NCBI RefSeq assembly: GCF_030704535.1
Contig: NC_081807.1
Span: forward strand, 2,521,001 to 2,585,000
Reading direction: 5' to 3'
Length of the DNA: 64,000 nucleotides
Source of the DNA: Vitis vinifera
Taxonomy: Eukaryota; Streptophyta; Magnoliopsida; Vitales; Vitaceae
Positions within the stretch are counted from its first letter, which is position 1, and every line of letters begins with the position of its first letter. The notes under the pieces are model-generated. The model made no database searches, was not told the origin of the DNA, and saw nothing but the letters and a program-made list of their open reading frames with translations. Shown in pieces: positions 49,471 through 61,989 of this stretch. A program made the translations under genes and the position numbers.

Positions 49471-51905
49471 CTAGGTATCGTCTGCAACCAGAGTATCATT
49501 TGTGAATAAGTCATCATGTCTCCACTGGCCTGTTTCACCTTTGAAACTAATTCCCTTGAGGAGCTCCTCTCTGTCCCTCTGCATCTTTAGCCAGTACTCT
49601 GGCTCCTCAAACAATTGCAGTATCTGCCCAAAACAGAACAATATAATGAGCTTCATTCATGCAAATAGTCAGCACTATTTGGCAGTTGTTGGAGTGAAAA
49701 ATCTTGCGTAATGCTATTGGTTGAAGAACAGAGATTAGATAGGAAAAGAAAAGAAAACAAAGAAAACAAGTACCATCTTCATTGTTGGCCTTCTAGAAGA
49801 CGAATGCATGAGGCAGAGGCGTGCTGCAACCACCATCGTTTTCATCTCTTCCTTATTGTAGTCGTCCTTCAGGTTGGGATCTATCAGACGATCACATAGG
49901 CCACAGCTGAGTAAAGACCTTGCCTGAAAATCAAATGGGCATGCATACTCAAAACTTTGAAATGAGTTTCTCTTCAGGATATAACTTCAAAGCCAAGGGT
50001 TTCCCACATTACCCAGAGTACTAAGCTTTCGTGATTAGACGCCTGATTTGTTTGAATAGCCTCTTTCCCAGAGATGAGTTCCAGAAGCACAACCCCATAG
50101 GAGTAGACATCTACCTTCTCATCTACCTTGCCATACATCATGTATTCTGGGGCCAAGTACCCAAAGGTCCCAACAACTCGAAGCGGCTTTACTTTTGCTG
50201 AAACTTGCTGTGCTCTATTATATACCATTGCTGATCCAAAATCTGAAAGCTGAGTATTGAGAAAGAACTTTGAGTATTGGAAACTCGGGTAAAAACAGAA
50301 GCAGGATCATCTTAGGAAACACATTTCAGAGCATTCACACATTAGGACAATAGTATCTAAGAATATAAAACTGGTCCAAAACAATCCACCCTGAAAGCAT
50401 AATGGTGGCAAAATCAGGGAAAAAACAGGAAGGAATTAGAATAGAACTTGAAAATGTATTAGATATGGGAATGTTGCTTGAGAAAAAGTACTGCCTATGT
50501 GAGATTGACACAAGCATCACTGGAAACTGAGAAGGAAATCAAAATAGGACTTACTTGTGGGTGACAATTTTCGGAGAGTAGGACATTAGATGACTTCACA
50601 TCTCTGTGAATAATGGGGGGGTCACAAGAATGATGGAGGTACTCCAGTGCCTTTGCCACACCAATAGCAACCCCCATCCTTTCTTTCCACCTGAGTTGCC
50701 TCAGTTTCTGTTTCAAGCTTCCCTTTAGTAGATCATAAACAACTGCATGCATCTCTCTGTTAGAGCAGTACCCAATAATCTGAACTATGTTCTCATGGTT
50801 TACATCACTTAATATCTCTACTTCTTGGAGGAGATCCTCTGCATACCACCGAGTGGGCTTGAGGACTTTCACAGCTGCAAGTCGACCATCCCCAAGGTTG
50901 GCTCGGTACACTTTACTGTGCCCACCTTCTCCTATCACCATTTCAGGGCTGAAATCTCTGGTTGCAAGCTTCAGCTCTGATGATGTGAACCTCTTGCCTA
51001 GTCCCTTTGCTTCTAGAAGTGCCAACCTTTGGAACAGTTTCTCCTCCATGAAGTCGGGAAGCTGCATTGTCATCTTGGAAATTTTCTGTCCATTGTTATC
51101 TGCTTCCCTGGTTGTTGTTGATGTTGAGGGAGATGGCATGGTCAATGACTTCCGAAAATGATGGGGGGTTCCTGTTCTATTAAGGTACATGTGTGTTGTA
51201 GAAGAAGATACAGTAGATTGAAAGACTTCAGTTTTAGAGCCTTGTTGAGAAGTTCCTGGCCTCTGGATTAGTATTCTTCCTCCATTGTCCGTAACCAGAA
51301 GAGTACAAGTGGGAGGCAATTTTTTCAGGCAATTAGCAACAATTGAGTCATCCGGCCTGCATAACAAACATCCATGAGAGAGATATACAGATAGAAAGAT
51401 AAATAGATAGAGAGAGAGAGAGCTCTGAAGCTTGCTTGTCTGTTCAGTACCTTGAACTGCTGCATCCAAGGGCAAGTATGGTAGCAAAGCTAACTCGAAC
51501 CTGATGGGTTAACTCAGAAATGTAAGACTCTCCTACACAAACCTTAACATGGAAATCCACCTGCATAGATAATCAATAGACAAAGCAGACATAAAGAATA
51601 ATTCCAAGCCTTCTAGCCTTCTCCTATTTGATTAACAATGTGGAAAAAGGCCTAACCTGCTTGGACTTGCAGAGGTCCTCATGGATGTGGAAGGTGTTCA
51701 AGTCAAAAGTATCATCTGGCTCGGGTTCTTGTACATGAACAGCAAGCACCTCATCGCCAGTCACGACTACTGAACTGAGTAGCTTGAGAAGCACCCCTCT
51801 ACTGCCATTACTCGATTTCAGGCCAAATACAATTGTCCTCTTCTTTGATGTCCTGCTCCTCCGGAGCCCAAAGATTCGACGTTCGGTCCTCGTCCTTCCA
51901 AGCAT
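49471..51905 (-). CDS. USP-domain receptor-like cytoplasmic kinase (STUNTED-like, RLCK-VI type)
   Basis: Soluble serine/threonine kinase with an N-terminal universal-stress-protein-like (alpha hydrolase) domain. Exons 51905-51657, 51560-51451, 51356-50555, 50249-50013, 49923-49774 and 49623-49471 join in frame at GT-AG sites and give 566 residues. The USP-like part covers about 24-150 ([38 protein letters not shown]). A Ser/Thr-rich linker covers 150-220. The kinase domain covers about 256-530: glycine loop GEGGHSKVY (262-270), Lys283 in [14 protein letters not shown] (370-377), DFG (390-392), and the APE region as [14 protein letters not shown]. All catalytic residues are present. The start is the first ATG of this frame ([10 protein letters not shown]). 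Two upstream ATGs (51955, 51949) open a different frame that overlaps it. Confidence 0.93.
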
Positions 51906-52342
51906 CCTAAACAATCTGGCAGCTGCTGTTGTTGTTCAGGCACCACCATCTGCATTCTGATATCAACCAAACTCCTTGCAATGGCCTTAGTCAAATGGGG
52001 TTCATATTTTAATTTTAGTGGTCCCTTCTCTTAATGCAACTGCTATTGATCGGTTTGGGCATTTACTAACGGTTGGTATATATTGATAGCAACAAGTAAG
52101 TCTCTCCGAGGCCAACCGACAGTAGTCACAGTACAACTGTAAAGAACAATGCCTGAACTTATAATTTAAAGACAACATCAGACCTTCCCTCTGTTGTAAT
52201 TCAAACCCCCATTTCCAGGAAAAGGTAAGACAAAGTTTGACAACTTTTGTGCCCGGATCCCTGATTGCTTACAATAACTCTTATATCTGCACTTATAGTC
52301 GCACTTTTTGCTTCGACTTCGACTTAGATTTCTCTTCCAAGT

Positions 52343-52717
52343 AAGGGTGCGTTTGGCAGTGATTGCACAAGGTGTTTCTAATATTTTTAATACTTAAAAA
52401 TGATGAAAATTTTAAAGTGTTATAAAAGTTAGAAACAATTTCTAAAGTAACTGTCAAACACACTTTAAGAGTATTTAAAATATTTATAAAAAAAAATTGT
52501 GTTTTTAGAAGAATCATTTATCAAATATTTATCTAGAAAAAATCGTATGTGATTTTTTTAACACTATAAATAATTTTTCAAAATTTTAAAAATGTTTTCT
52601 AAATTTACCAAACACCTCATTTTATAAAAAAAACATAATAAATAAATAAATAAAATAAAATAAAACACTATTTAGAGTAAAAGCATTTCCTAAAATTACT
52701 ATCAAATGGACTCTAAT
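52343..52717. repeat. Diverged MITE-like element, GTTTGGCAGTGATT family
   Basis: Left end AGGGTGCGTTTGGCAGTGAT resembles the end of the element at 31681-32398. The right end, ATTACTATCAAATGGACTCT, is its imperfect inverted counterpart. Between them are GTGTTTCTAA-type words shared with the larger copy. It is non-coding and smaller than the other copy. Confidence 0.5.
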
Positions 52718-53049
52718 GCAACCAACATTTGTTTGTAATCCCGCACTAGCTGCTACTCTTTTGTAAAAATTGGACATCTTGTTAGAATGGAAATGGATGT
52801 ACAAGGTTTATATTGAAAGGGTAGGGATGTGAGCAAGAATAAGAAAAACCGACAAACACAAGTTTCAAAATAAGAAAACATAAGATATTTCGGCATTTTA
52901 TATTATAATGCATAATTCTTTCATTCTCCGATATAGACATGATTGTTTGAACTATATAAAACCCTGTAGTTGAAATTATTTTATACAAATAATTTACTTT
53001 TTACCTATGTTATTATATCGATAAATAGCATTAAAATTTCCACAATTAT

Positions 53050-53830
53050 AACACGTGACATCAGAACTTCCGTTGGCGGAACAGGACACCTTTGGAGCGA
53101 TTGTCGTGATGCACTACAATGGGACAACATTGAAGTGAAGAAGCAGCCTCGATTCTCTCCAGAAAGGTTAAGGAGTTTGGATTTTCTTCACATGCTCTTA
53201 GTCACGACAGCTACAAATCACCAACCTTCATTGAATGGTGAGGCCCAGTAGAAAGCTTGGATATAGAAGTTAGTGATTGGGGAGTTCAATTCCCCAGTAA
53301 CTCCAAATCTTCCTACATGAACAAATTGATAGCCGAAAATATTTTAAAAGCACTAGTGGTGTAAGCAGTAGGTCTGCTTATTGAATAAGCTAATTAAGGC
53401 ACACCACCTTCTTTGGTGGGGATGGTGCTAGCTCAGCCGCTTTCAACCCCGGCTTATCTACAATTAGGATTGCACAGCTTCAGGCCGTAAAATCAAATCG
53501 GGCCAAATCAATTCAGGGTTTTGCTAAGTATAAACCACTTGGCAGACAACACTTTCAATATCGTCGAAAAGGATTGAAAGCTAAATGAAATTTATGTCGG
53601 AGCTAACCTTGAACAATGGGTCTCTCTACCATGTTCAATCACCTCTTGGACGAAGATCATTTTTCAAGAGGACCAAGCAAATGGTCGATAGAGAGACATG
53701 GAGCTAGGCCTGTCGTTGAAAAGATTTACCGTGTTAGAAGCACGAGCATCCTTCTGCTGAGTAAATATACCTCAAGGGGAGACAGCCAGTTCGCTTAAGC
53801 CACACTCAGGGAGAGAAAGCAGAAGAGGGA
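53050..53830. other. Compositionally foreign island, possibly organelle-derived
   Basis: This 780-base stretch is clearly less AT-rich and less homopolymeric than both flanks, and it lacks the nuclear repeat vocabulary of the rest of the window. It carries only short open frames (for example 60 codons from 53616) that match nothing I know. A T-arm-like hairpin (GGGGAGTTCAATTCCCC, 53279-53295) is present without the rest of a tRNA. Texture suggests an inserted piece of mitochondrial DNA, or a decayed element, but I cannot name the source. Confidence 0.3.
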
Positions 53831-54154
53831 CGATACATGCTTATGCTAAAAAGGTTGTTTCTGTCTATACATAATTTTTTTGTTTATTGCCTTGAAAAAA
53901 AGGATCCACAACCATAACAAGTGTAACTGCAGATACATCCGTACAATGAAAAATTGAAAGCAGCACTGCTTCAAACAGGTTTTATCATTCAAGGGTACAA
54001 AAGCTTCTCAACTCATCTCATATGGTAGGCCTAGAAACCTCAAGTGGATGACATTAAAAATACACTTGAATTCATTAAAAATGCAGTACGCTGTGATGAA
54101 AAACCCCGAGAGAAACTTGCCTCCCACCATTCTAGGTTGGAGATGTGACTGCCA

Positions 54155-57100
54155 TCACTCAGCAACCTGCACATAAGAATTATGTAGAGTTTAGAGTTGG
54201 AGAAAGGATAGAAAGGATACTAACAAACAAGTGAGAACAACAGTGCTAGGATCCATCCATCAAGATCAGCACAATGCTAAGAAGCAACCAAAGAGAACTA
54301 TCACACCGAATCCCAAAATAACTTTTTTTCTTTTTTGAAAAATGAGTCCCCTCAGTTACTTAGGAGAAAATACCTTTGTTTATTAAGAGAACCTATCCAC
54401 AGGCTTAACTGGAATTCAGCTTAACAAAAGATGATAAAATACTTGATACCTCGCAATGAATGATACAATTTAAAATGATCAAGGTGAAAAGCTACAACTA
54501 CCACTTCAACAGAGGACCTAACCCCATTTATTTCAGATGAGCTACTATGGTCCCGCTCACGTGGGAAATGCATGTTAGTTCTCTTAAATAGGACAGTTGT
54601 TAAACAAGTAATTCCTGTAAAGCAGAACTTATATGATACAATTTAAAATGATCAAAGTGAAAGGTTACAACTACCACTTCAACAGAGGACCTAACCCCAT
54701 TTATTTCAGATGAACTACTATGCTCCAGATCACGTGAGGAAAAACATAGTAGTTCTCTTAAATAGGAGGAGAGTTGTGAAACAAGCAATTCTGGTAAAGC
54801 AGAACTCAAATGCAGAGATAATTTCAGTACAAATTTAAGCCAAATATTCGTAATTTGAACATCATGTACAGATTCATAGGATGGGAAAAGAGGCCACAAA
54901 TATTGTATTAGTCATGATATATCTCTTAAGTACTATAAATAGGTCCAACTGTTTAAACTGAAGAAATACTAACCCATCAAATCATTTTCTTCAATTAACC
55001 ATAGAGGAGGAAAAGGTTAGAATCAATATTCCAGATAGCAAATATGAAGATATTAACCAAAAGTTAGCACTCAGAGTTATATGGATATCTCCCCAAATCA
55101 CATCAGGTTATAAAGGTCAGGGTGCAACCCATCAAAGAAATTGAGATCAGAGATCTGAATTCAAAGTTATTTTCCAATGACATCCATTTATAATGTTCTT
55201 ATCCACCCAATAAAATTTGCATATTATGTTCTTATGCCTGCCTACCACCACAACCACCTCCAACATCCAATCCAACCACCACCATCAACCCTCTACCACC
55301 CCAACCCCACCACCACCATAAGAAATGGCCCATAGGTGATCACCTTCTAAAAAAGAAAACTCATTTAGTATTCAACCCAAAACAACTCATTTGCATGGTT
55401 TGTGAATTTAGAAAAAATGTCAGCTATGCAATGGCTATGCCATGACCCCATCACATGGTCCAGGTAAACCACCAGGCATCTATGTGAAGATCATGAAGTG
55501 CAGCAGCATTGTAGCCAAGTATTTCAAGGTGCTAGAATCAACATATTTTGCCCCACTAAGCATGTTGCTGATGTTATCTCCCTTACCTATTAGTAGTTCC
55601 ATCCTTTTCTAACAACTTAAACAATGTTTCATTGAAATCATATTACTACAATGCATGAATAAATAACTATATAAAGGTTTCAAAAAAACTAATAAGAAAG
55701 TGTAATTATTATATTTATGCATCATCTGGATATTGACTAAAATCAGTTTACCTACAGAAGGACCAATTACCGAGACATAGATAATATGGCATGGCAAAAT
55801 ATTTTGTAAGAAACTAAAACAAGGAAGGAAAGATAAAAGGAATAAAAAACTCTAACCAATCAGTGTGAATACTGAGGAAATATGACCTTGAACACTTGGT
55901 TTGATCTTGGCAAATAGTAGGGAAGGGGAAAAAATAGGAAAATAACTCAAAATTCTCTTTTGTACATTGTAGTACCAAGGAAAATGAAATATAATGATAA
56001 TTTAAAAAAAATACACATTTTTAACTTCTTCACCCATTTTCTTTCCCTTATCTTTTCCTCAAATTTTCCATGATCCAATTGGAACCTAAGACTACAAAAC
56101 CATCAACCAAAATAATCTCAGGGACAACAGTCAAGAGGATTTTCAAAAACTTGCCTGATTAAGAGGGTTGTCTGGAGATTTCTTCCATAGCTTCCATATC
56201 ATGTCCTTGTACTGAGTGTGAGTAAGACCTGGTTTCTCTTCCTTCAACTTGGGAAGTTCAGCTTCCTCAAAAGCCTACAACCATTACCCAAAAAGAATTA
56301 GTATATAAAAAACAAACAAAGGAGAAAACCTCAGGACCACAAAGGAATACTAAACTCTAACTTGCCATTACTGAAGAAGCTCCCAAAATCCAATTCACAA
56401 GTCGATCAACCAAAATGTATCAATGAACATACCATGAAAAAACAGCATGCAATCATAGGACAAACACAATGCACCAAGATGTTTCTCATCCAACTTGTCA
56501 ATAAGAAGTAACTAGACTACGGATCATAGATGAACAATGAGGGGGCTTTAAAGGCTGAATCATTAAATTCTGCATTTATGGACACTCTGCCTATCAACTC
56601 CAACCCCTTATGGGTAGACATTCATACATTTCACATAGCAAAGAAAAGCCTCTAACTTTACTTTTCATATTTGTCTATGGTTTTTGGCTCTAGTCATCAC
56701 CAGTGTTCTTCTGTTCTGATTTTGCATACTCTTGAATTATAACATCAAGCACCATGTAAGGGTCAGTTCCCAATGACCTTACCACTTAAAATACACTGCA
56801 TTCTAAACCAATAATCAATCCACCCATCTGGATGTGAGTTCTGATATTCCCCATGATACGAGAATGAGGAATAAAAGGTTTGCAACTTTTGCAACCAAAA
56901 CATACTCCAATTAACTGTGCATTTTAACCAATAATTATATTTCTCAAGCTGATTCCACAAAAATTAACACAGAAAAACATACCACTTTTAATTAGCCAGT
57001 AATTGATCAGCAAATACACCCAGTGGCCCTTCTTCTTTTTCTTTTTTCTTTTTTAAATCAAAAAGAGCATTTTATAAACTAAACTCCCCACAATTTCAAA

Positions 57101-57932
57101 GACTTCTTTTCAATGCCGTTCTTCTCTTCTTCACAAGGCCAACTAGACCAAAATTTAATCAACGCTATTTTACTAGTACAAATTGAAATCATTCCACCAT
57201 TCTGTCTGCTAGAAATTACCCGAACCAGAAAAAACTGTTTACGAAATCATGTCTTAGATTTTCGATTGTTTGTTTCCTCTCATAGCAAGATCCATCAGAT
57301 ACAATAAGTGAAAACAAATTTCACAATCATAAACAACCAAAATAATAACCAATATCGAATTCAATCAAACTCACCTTAAACGACGCCTTGAGCCGCCTCT
57401 CCGGATGCTTATCCACCGGCAAATTGTCTGAAACCGACATCTGCGCAATTGCATCCTCAACTGTCCGAGCCTCAATCATCGAATCATCGCGATTCGTATT
57501 CGCAACAAGCACCATCCTCTCATACTCCTCCTCCGCTGCGGTCCGGCTCTGCCGACGCTTGGCCTCCTCAGAGCGCTGATGAATCTGGGCCTGCTCCTCC
57601 TCTTGTCGGCGCCGGAGCTCCGCCTCAGTGACTTTAGGGACAGGGATAGAGACGCGGTTGGCCTTCTTGTCCGGCTTCTTCATCGCCTTTTCGAGATTCT
57701 TCTCCTCCATCTCTGCAAGACGGCGAGCCTCGGCCTTCCGTGCAGCTGCCTCGGCGCGCTTCTCCGCTTCGTCCTCGCGCTTCTTAGCGGCACGGGACTT
57801 GGCGCCCTCGGCTTCCTGCCAGTACTGATCTTCCTTCTGGCGAGCCTCGCGCTCCTTGCGCTCGGATTCTGTGGCGCTCTTCCGAGCCCTAGCCTCCTCG
57901 GCCTTGCTGTTGACGCCCATCTTCTTCGGCAT
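54155..57932 (-). CDS. CCDC124 / Lso2-type ribosome-associated coiled-coil protein
   Basis: Plant homologue of coiled-coil domain-containing protein 124 (yeast Lso2), a factor that binds idle ribosomes during recovery from stress. Exons 57932-57375, 56274-56155 and 54166-54155 give 229 residues. The N-terminus MPKKMGVNSKAEEARARK and the long charged Ala/Glu/Lys/Arg coiled coil (about 15-145) are typical. The conserved C-terminal part follows (NTNRDDSMIEARTV, then AFEEAELPKLKEEKPGL, and YKDMIWKLWKKSPDNPLNQ). The last exon codes only VAE and stop. Intron 2 (56154-54167, about 2 kb) starts GC in the strong context CAG-GCAAGT. Without splicing the frame would end after ASF. That intron holds a 170-bp tandem duplication and a MITE-like relic. 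A telo-box lies in the leader. Confidence 0.93.
54461..54807. repeat. Tandem duplication of about 170 bp in CCDC124 intron 2
   Basis: Units 54461-54630 and 54634-54807 align along their length (shared runs TGATACAATTTAAAATGATC and CTACCACTTCAACAGAGGAC) with moderate divergence and small indels. Non-coding. Confidence 0.85.
55930..56100. repeat. Short MITE-like relic in CCDC124 intron 2
   Basis: Carries the GTACCAAGGAAAATGAAATA start and the TTTTCCATGATCCAATTGGAACC end that recall the TTTGGTT family seen at 1186 and 19153, with a shortened body. Assignment is tentative. Confidence 0.35.
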
Positions 57933-57997
57933 CGTTGCTCTTTGTCACGTAATCTGAGCCTCTGAGATTTGGAGAATCTCACGATCTTGATCGATTA

Positions 57998-58006
57998 TTA
58001 GGGTTT
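57998..58006 (-). promoter_or_regulatory. Telo-box in the leader of the CCDC124 gene
   Basis: AAACCCTAA on the minus strand, about 66 bases before the ATG. Telo-boxes are typical of plant ribosomal-protein and translation-factor genes, which suits a ribosome-associated product. Confidence 0.6.
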
Positions 58007-58029
58007 ACGAGATATGATTCATACGCAAG

Positions 58030-58487
58030 AGCTAGACCTGTGTTTTGTGAAGGACAATGGCAATGACGCCCGCGATTTTCCGGTTCACCGGTCGAGCCGG
58101 ATTCCTTTTTCCTCTTTTTTTTTTTTTTAATTTTATTTATATTTTCTTTTTCTTTTTTTTGGTTTTGTAAGTACCATGAAAAGATAAAAGCTATTCCTCC
58201 GCCAAAATGTAAATTCTCAAAATTAAAATAACATTATTTTTATAAAATTAATAATATATGTACATCATATCATATTACATTTCAAAACATTATTTTGAAA
58301 TTATGTCCTACCAAAAAAGTTTAAGATAAATGAACAAGAACATCTAGTGTAGACTATGTGGTAACAAATTTAGTTTGAGCAGTAATGAAGCTTGAATTAA
58401 GTACAATGAGGAGTTAAGGATACAAATACATTCTCGATGCTCTCTTTACACTAATATTATCGATGTAACATTGTCTAGATAGTTTAT
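58030..58487. other. Promoter side of CCDC124 and AT-rich spacer
   Basis: 58030-58100 is the probable core promoter of the minus-strand gene. The remainder, with T-runs at 58115-58160, shows no feature. Confidence 0.5.
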
Positions 58488-59040
58488 TGTCACGAACTTA
58501 GTTTTTCTCTTAGCTTGTACGACACTTAGACAAGTTAAAACACTTTATCTTATTAAGTCAGTCTTACTCTTTTATACTTAACTCATTAGGCTAAGATGCA
58601 CATGATTTAGAAGCTTTAAAAGGCGTAGTAAGTAACACTTAAAACATGGAAACTTTTATTGTTCTCAACGAATGTTTTACAAGTACTTAGAAACTTACTT
58701 GCTTGGTTAGTTAGGTTCTTGGGTGGTGTCTTGGCCACCAAATGAGAATCTAGGAACTCTCTAAAACCTGGGAGGGTTCTTTACAAATCAAGAATGTTCT
58801 AAATTATCCTAATACTACCTATGTACATGTATATGCATAATGACTTTGGAACACTCTAGAATACTCTCGTCCTTTCTCATATCTTCCATCCCTTAAGCAA
58901 AGATGCATAGGTGTTTCTAGGACTTCTCTAGAATGTTTTACCCTCCTCCACTAGTCGATATCTCAAAGAGGTTCCAAAAGCTTCCTACTTCCTATATAAG
59001 CTCAAGAGGAGGGTCATTTGGAATAGGTCATGACATTATG
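58488..59040 (+). mobile_element. Probable degraded LTR of an LTR retrotransposon (fossil)
   Basis: The stretch begins TGTCACGAACTTAG, close to the TGTCACGGACTTAG start I associate with plant Gypsy-type LTRs. It holds a TATATAA box at 58993-58999 followed by CTCAAGAGGAGGGTC, like a U3/R transition. The right end, partner LTR and internal region cannot be located. Sequence to about 59680 may be associated remnant. Old; family assignment tentative. Confidence 0.4.
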
Positions 59041-61980
59041 CATCCTTAGCCCATTTCTAAATTCAACCCCCATTATAAAGGAAGACAAATTGAGGAATGA
59101 AATGGGGTTTACAAACACACAGGGGATTGCTTAAACATGGGTAGGCCCAATGCCCGATGCGTGTGCTCAACAAGAAGCATGATTTTACACTAAGCTTGGC
59201 ATATGTAGAACATATTGGCATTAGGGCAAACCCAAGCAAGAAGCTACTAACATAAAAAAGATCTAACACATGATGGTCTGAAATGTGGGTCAATCTTACT
59301 AACAAGCACCAGGTGGCAAGCAAATGTACAAGAATAAGTTGAATCCTATGATGGTGATAAGGCAAAGAATGGGCTAACAAGTTTGAGGCTAGGAGGAATT
59401 AATGAAGAGAACCATTGCATTATGCTAATAGGTGACATTATTGAGAGTATTGAATAAATCCAACAACAAGTGATAAAAACTAATGTAATCTGACACAAAC
59501 CACCATCAAGATGTGGAGGAGTGGTTGGCTGAGTTATAGTATGTGGCAGTTAGGTTGAATGCCCATACATAGTATACCTAGCAAGCCATTCTCTCCATTC
59601 CATATGGTGCACTTCTTATAAATGACTTGCCCCAACCTACACTAGTAGGCCTAATCTAGGCATTAAAAATAAGTAAAGGTGGGTTTAGAGCGGTTCACTT
59701 ACAACTTATTTGAGCTATTGGCCAATAAAAAAGTTAGTATTTTTGTTTTAACTAATTAAGATGGAAACCCGTAAAAGAAAATTTTTCATCGTTATAAAAA
59801 AGTGAAATAAATTCAAAAACTAAGAGAATTGGGCATTCTATAATTATAGTAGATTAATAAATGATTTCTACTAGTAGTGATTGCCTTTAATAATAAAATA
59901 ATTGCATAAATTTTTATATCTATAATGAATTGCCTTTGTATGGTCCAAGAAATAGGTAGAAAACAAAGAGAAAGTGAAAAATAATGTCATTCTTTTGTCC
60001 CTCGCTGATGACCCCCTCATGCAAGAGTGACATCATCCTGACCATGAGTATCTTCGTACTCCGCTTGAATTAACAATTTTTCTAAGGTAAAAATAACCTT
60101 AATGAAATAACCAAAATATCGTTTTTAAAGATATTCAAAATTATACTTTCAAACATGCTTAAAGGCATCTAAACTATATATCAAAACATGCTTAAAATAT
60201 AAACTATACTTTCTAACATACTTTTCATGTCAGGGTCTTGACATCAAGAAAACGATCGGTTTTTTTCATTATCTTCTATTTTTTTCAATATTTCTCACTT
60301 TTAAAATACCTCTAAATTATTTTTAATTATATTTATAACAAAATTTTATCAAAATTTTTACAAATCATAAGCCTTAAAATATATTTATATAGTACAAATA
60401 TAATATTGATATGTGGATTAAAAATATATACAAAAGGAACTATTTTAAAAAAAAAATAAATAAATATTGCCAAATTGACAAGAAATCTTCTACATTGTAG
60501 ATTGGAAACAAGGAGGAAGGCTCAAGGAAAATCTTAAAACAAATTTGGACCACTTAGCTTGTAAGGTACTTGGCAATTTATTGGCTACTTCCAAAAGACA
60601 ACCCACCATGAAAAGTATGAACAAATTTACTAAAATTCATACTTGAAACTACCTTGATCTTAGCTATCATGACATTGATGTTTTGCCTACCTAAATTGTT
60701 TGCATTCACCTTCATTTTGTTACCAAAAAATAGTAAAATACTTTTATTTATTTATAAAACAATAACAAATAATAAATATAATTATAATTTTTAATAAAGG
60801 AAGAAAAAGATAATTGAAGAACAATATTGGTAAATCCTACTCCACCCATTTCTTGTCACTAGGATATACCATTTATTCCAATATCATGTCCTCATGTGAC
60901 CATTTATTACTCACAACATTCCTATTTGTTTTTTCTCAACCATAACATTCTATCTCACCACCATTTTTCTATCACACATTTGATACAAAAATTCCATATT
61001 ATCAACTTTGTTAAAAAAAAAAAACCACAATATCAATGATGTCGGTGCAAGGCCAATGATTTTAGAAAACAATTTTTTTTTGTTTTTAAAAACAAAAAAT
61101 AATTTTTTAAACTTAAAAAATATATTTAAGAAAAAATTATATTTTTAGAATTTATTATGAAGACATATTTTTTAGAATAAATTTGAAATATTTTCAGTTA
61201 TTTTTTATAAAGTGTTAGAATAATTGAAAATATAAAAATTGCTTTAAAATTTTTTACTTTACACATGAATGTATAGTAATTTCATAAAAAATATACAACA
61301 ATTGAGGTATGCTTTTTAATTACTATTCTCTAGAACTGTTTTCGACACCGGTTTTCAAAAATATTACCGAACAACCATGGCATTTTTCTAAGACTTTCGC
61401 AAATCACGAAACTTTTAATCATCCGTTGAAGTTGGAACGTCAACGACGGAGACGCATGCGAATCATCATAATATGATAGGACCAGTAGCATCCCATAAAT
61501 ACCCTTGGGATTGTTATTATATCGTTAATTAACCTCGTGGTAATCATCATCATTATTACAAAACCAAGAGGCTTGCCTTCGCTGTTCTACTCCGCGGTCT
61601 ACCGTATTATCCTGCAACCGACCGTGCTCCACGTCACCGACCAGCCGACCTCCTGTTTTTGCCCCTAGGCGTGTCACGTGCTGGGAACGCAATATTCGGG
61701 TGTGGCGCAATGCACTGTTCCAACGTCACCTTATCTACCCTATCACTCAACTACAGAAGGTGGGTCCCATGTTTATTAAGCCTGACATCCGTCCGATCGA
61801 CATCTCTTTAAGGCGTGTCCGTCCGATTATTTGATTTCCTGACCATATGTTCTACGAATTGGATACTGCCACGTTTCCCTTCATAACCAAAATCATTTTT
61901 TTTTCCATCCAATCACAAGGCGAAGGGAGAAATATTTGAGTGGTTGTCATTTTTCCCTTTTTTATTATTTTTAAATTTTC
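59041..61980. other. Intergenic DNA without a supported gene
   Basis: 59041-59680 is mixed sequence of possible retroelement origin. 59700-61380 is AT-rich, and the 61060-61370 section has A/T-run inverted ends of the fold-back type. 61420-61860 is GC-richer with a G-box (CACGTG, 61675-61680) and may be distal promoter of the RopGEF gene. No open frame shows family features. Confidence 0.55.
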
Positions 61981-61989
61981 TAATTTTTG

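Larger units (their letters stand above)
51960..54154. other. Intergenic DNA between kinase and CCDC124 genes
   Basis: No gene. It contains a MITE-like relic at 52343-52717, AT-rich sequence to about 53040, and a compositionally different island at 53050-53830. The last 300 bases are the 3' UTR side of the minus-strand CCDC124 gene. Confidence 0.6.

Noticed and set aside
53279-53295. T-arm-like hairpin considered as a tRNA gene
   Set aside because: No acceptor stem, D-arm or anticodon arm fits around it, and the T-stem has mismatches.
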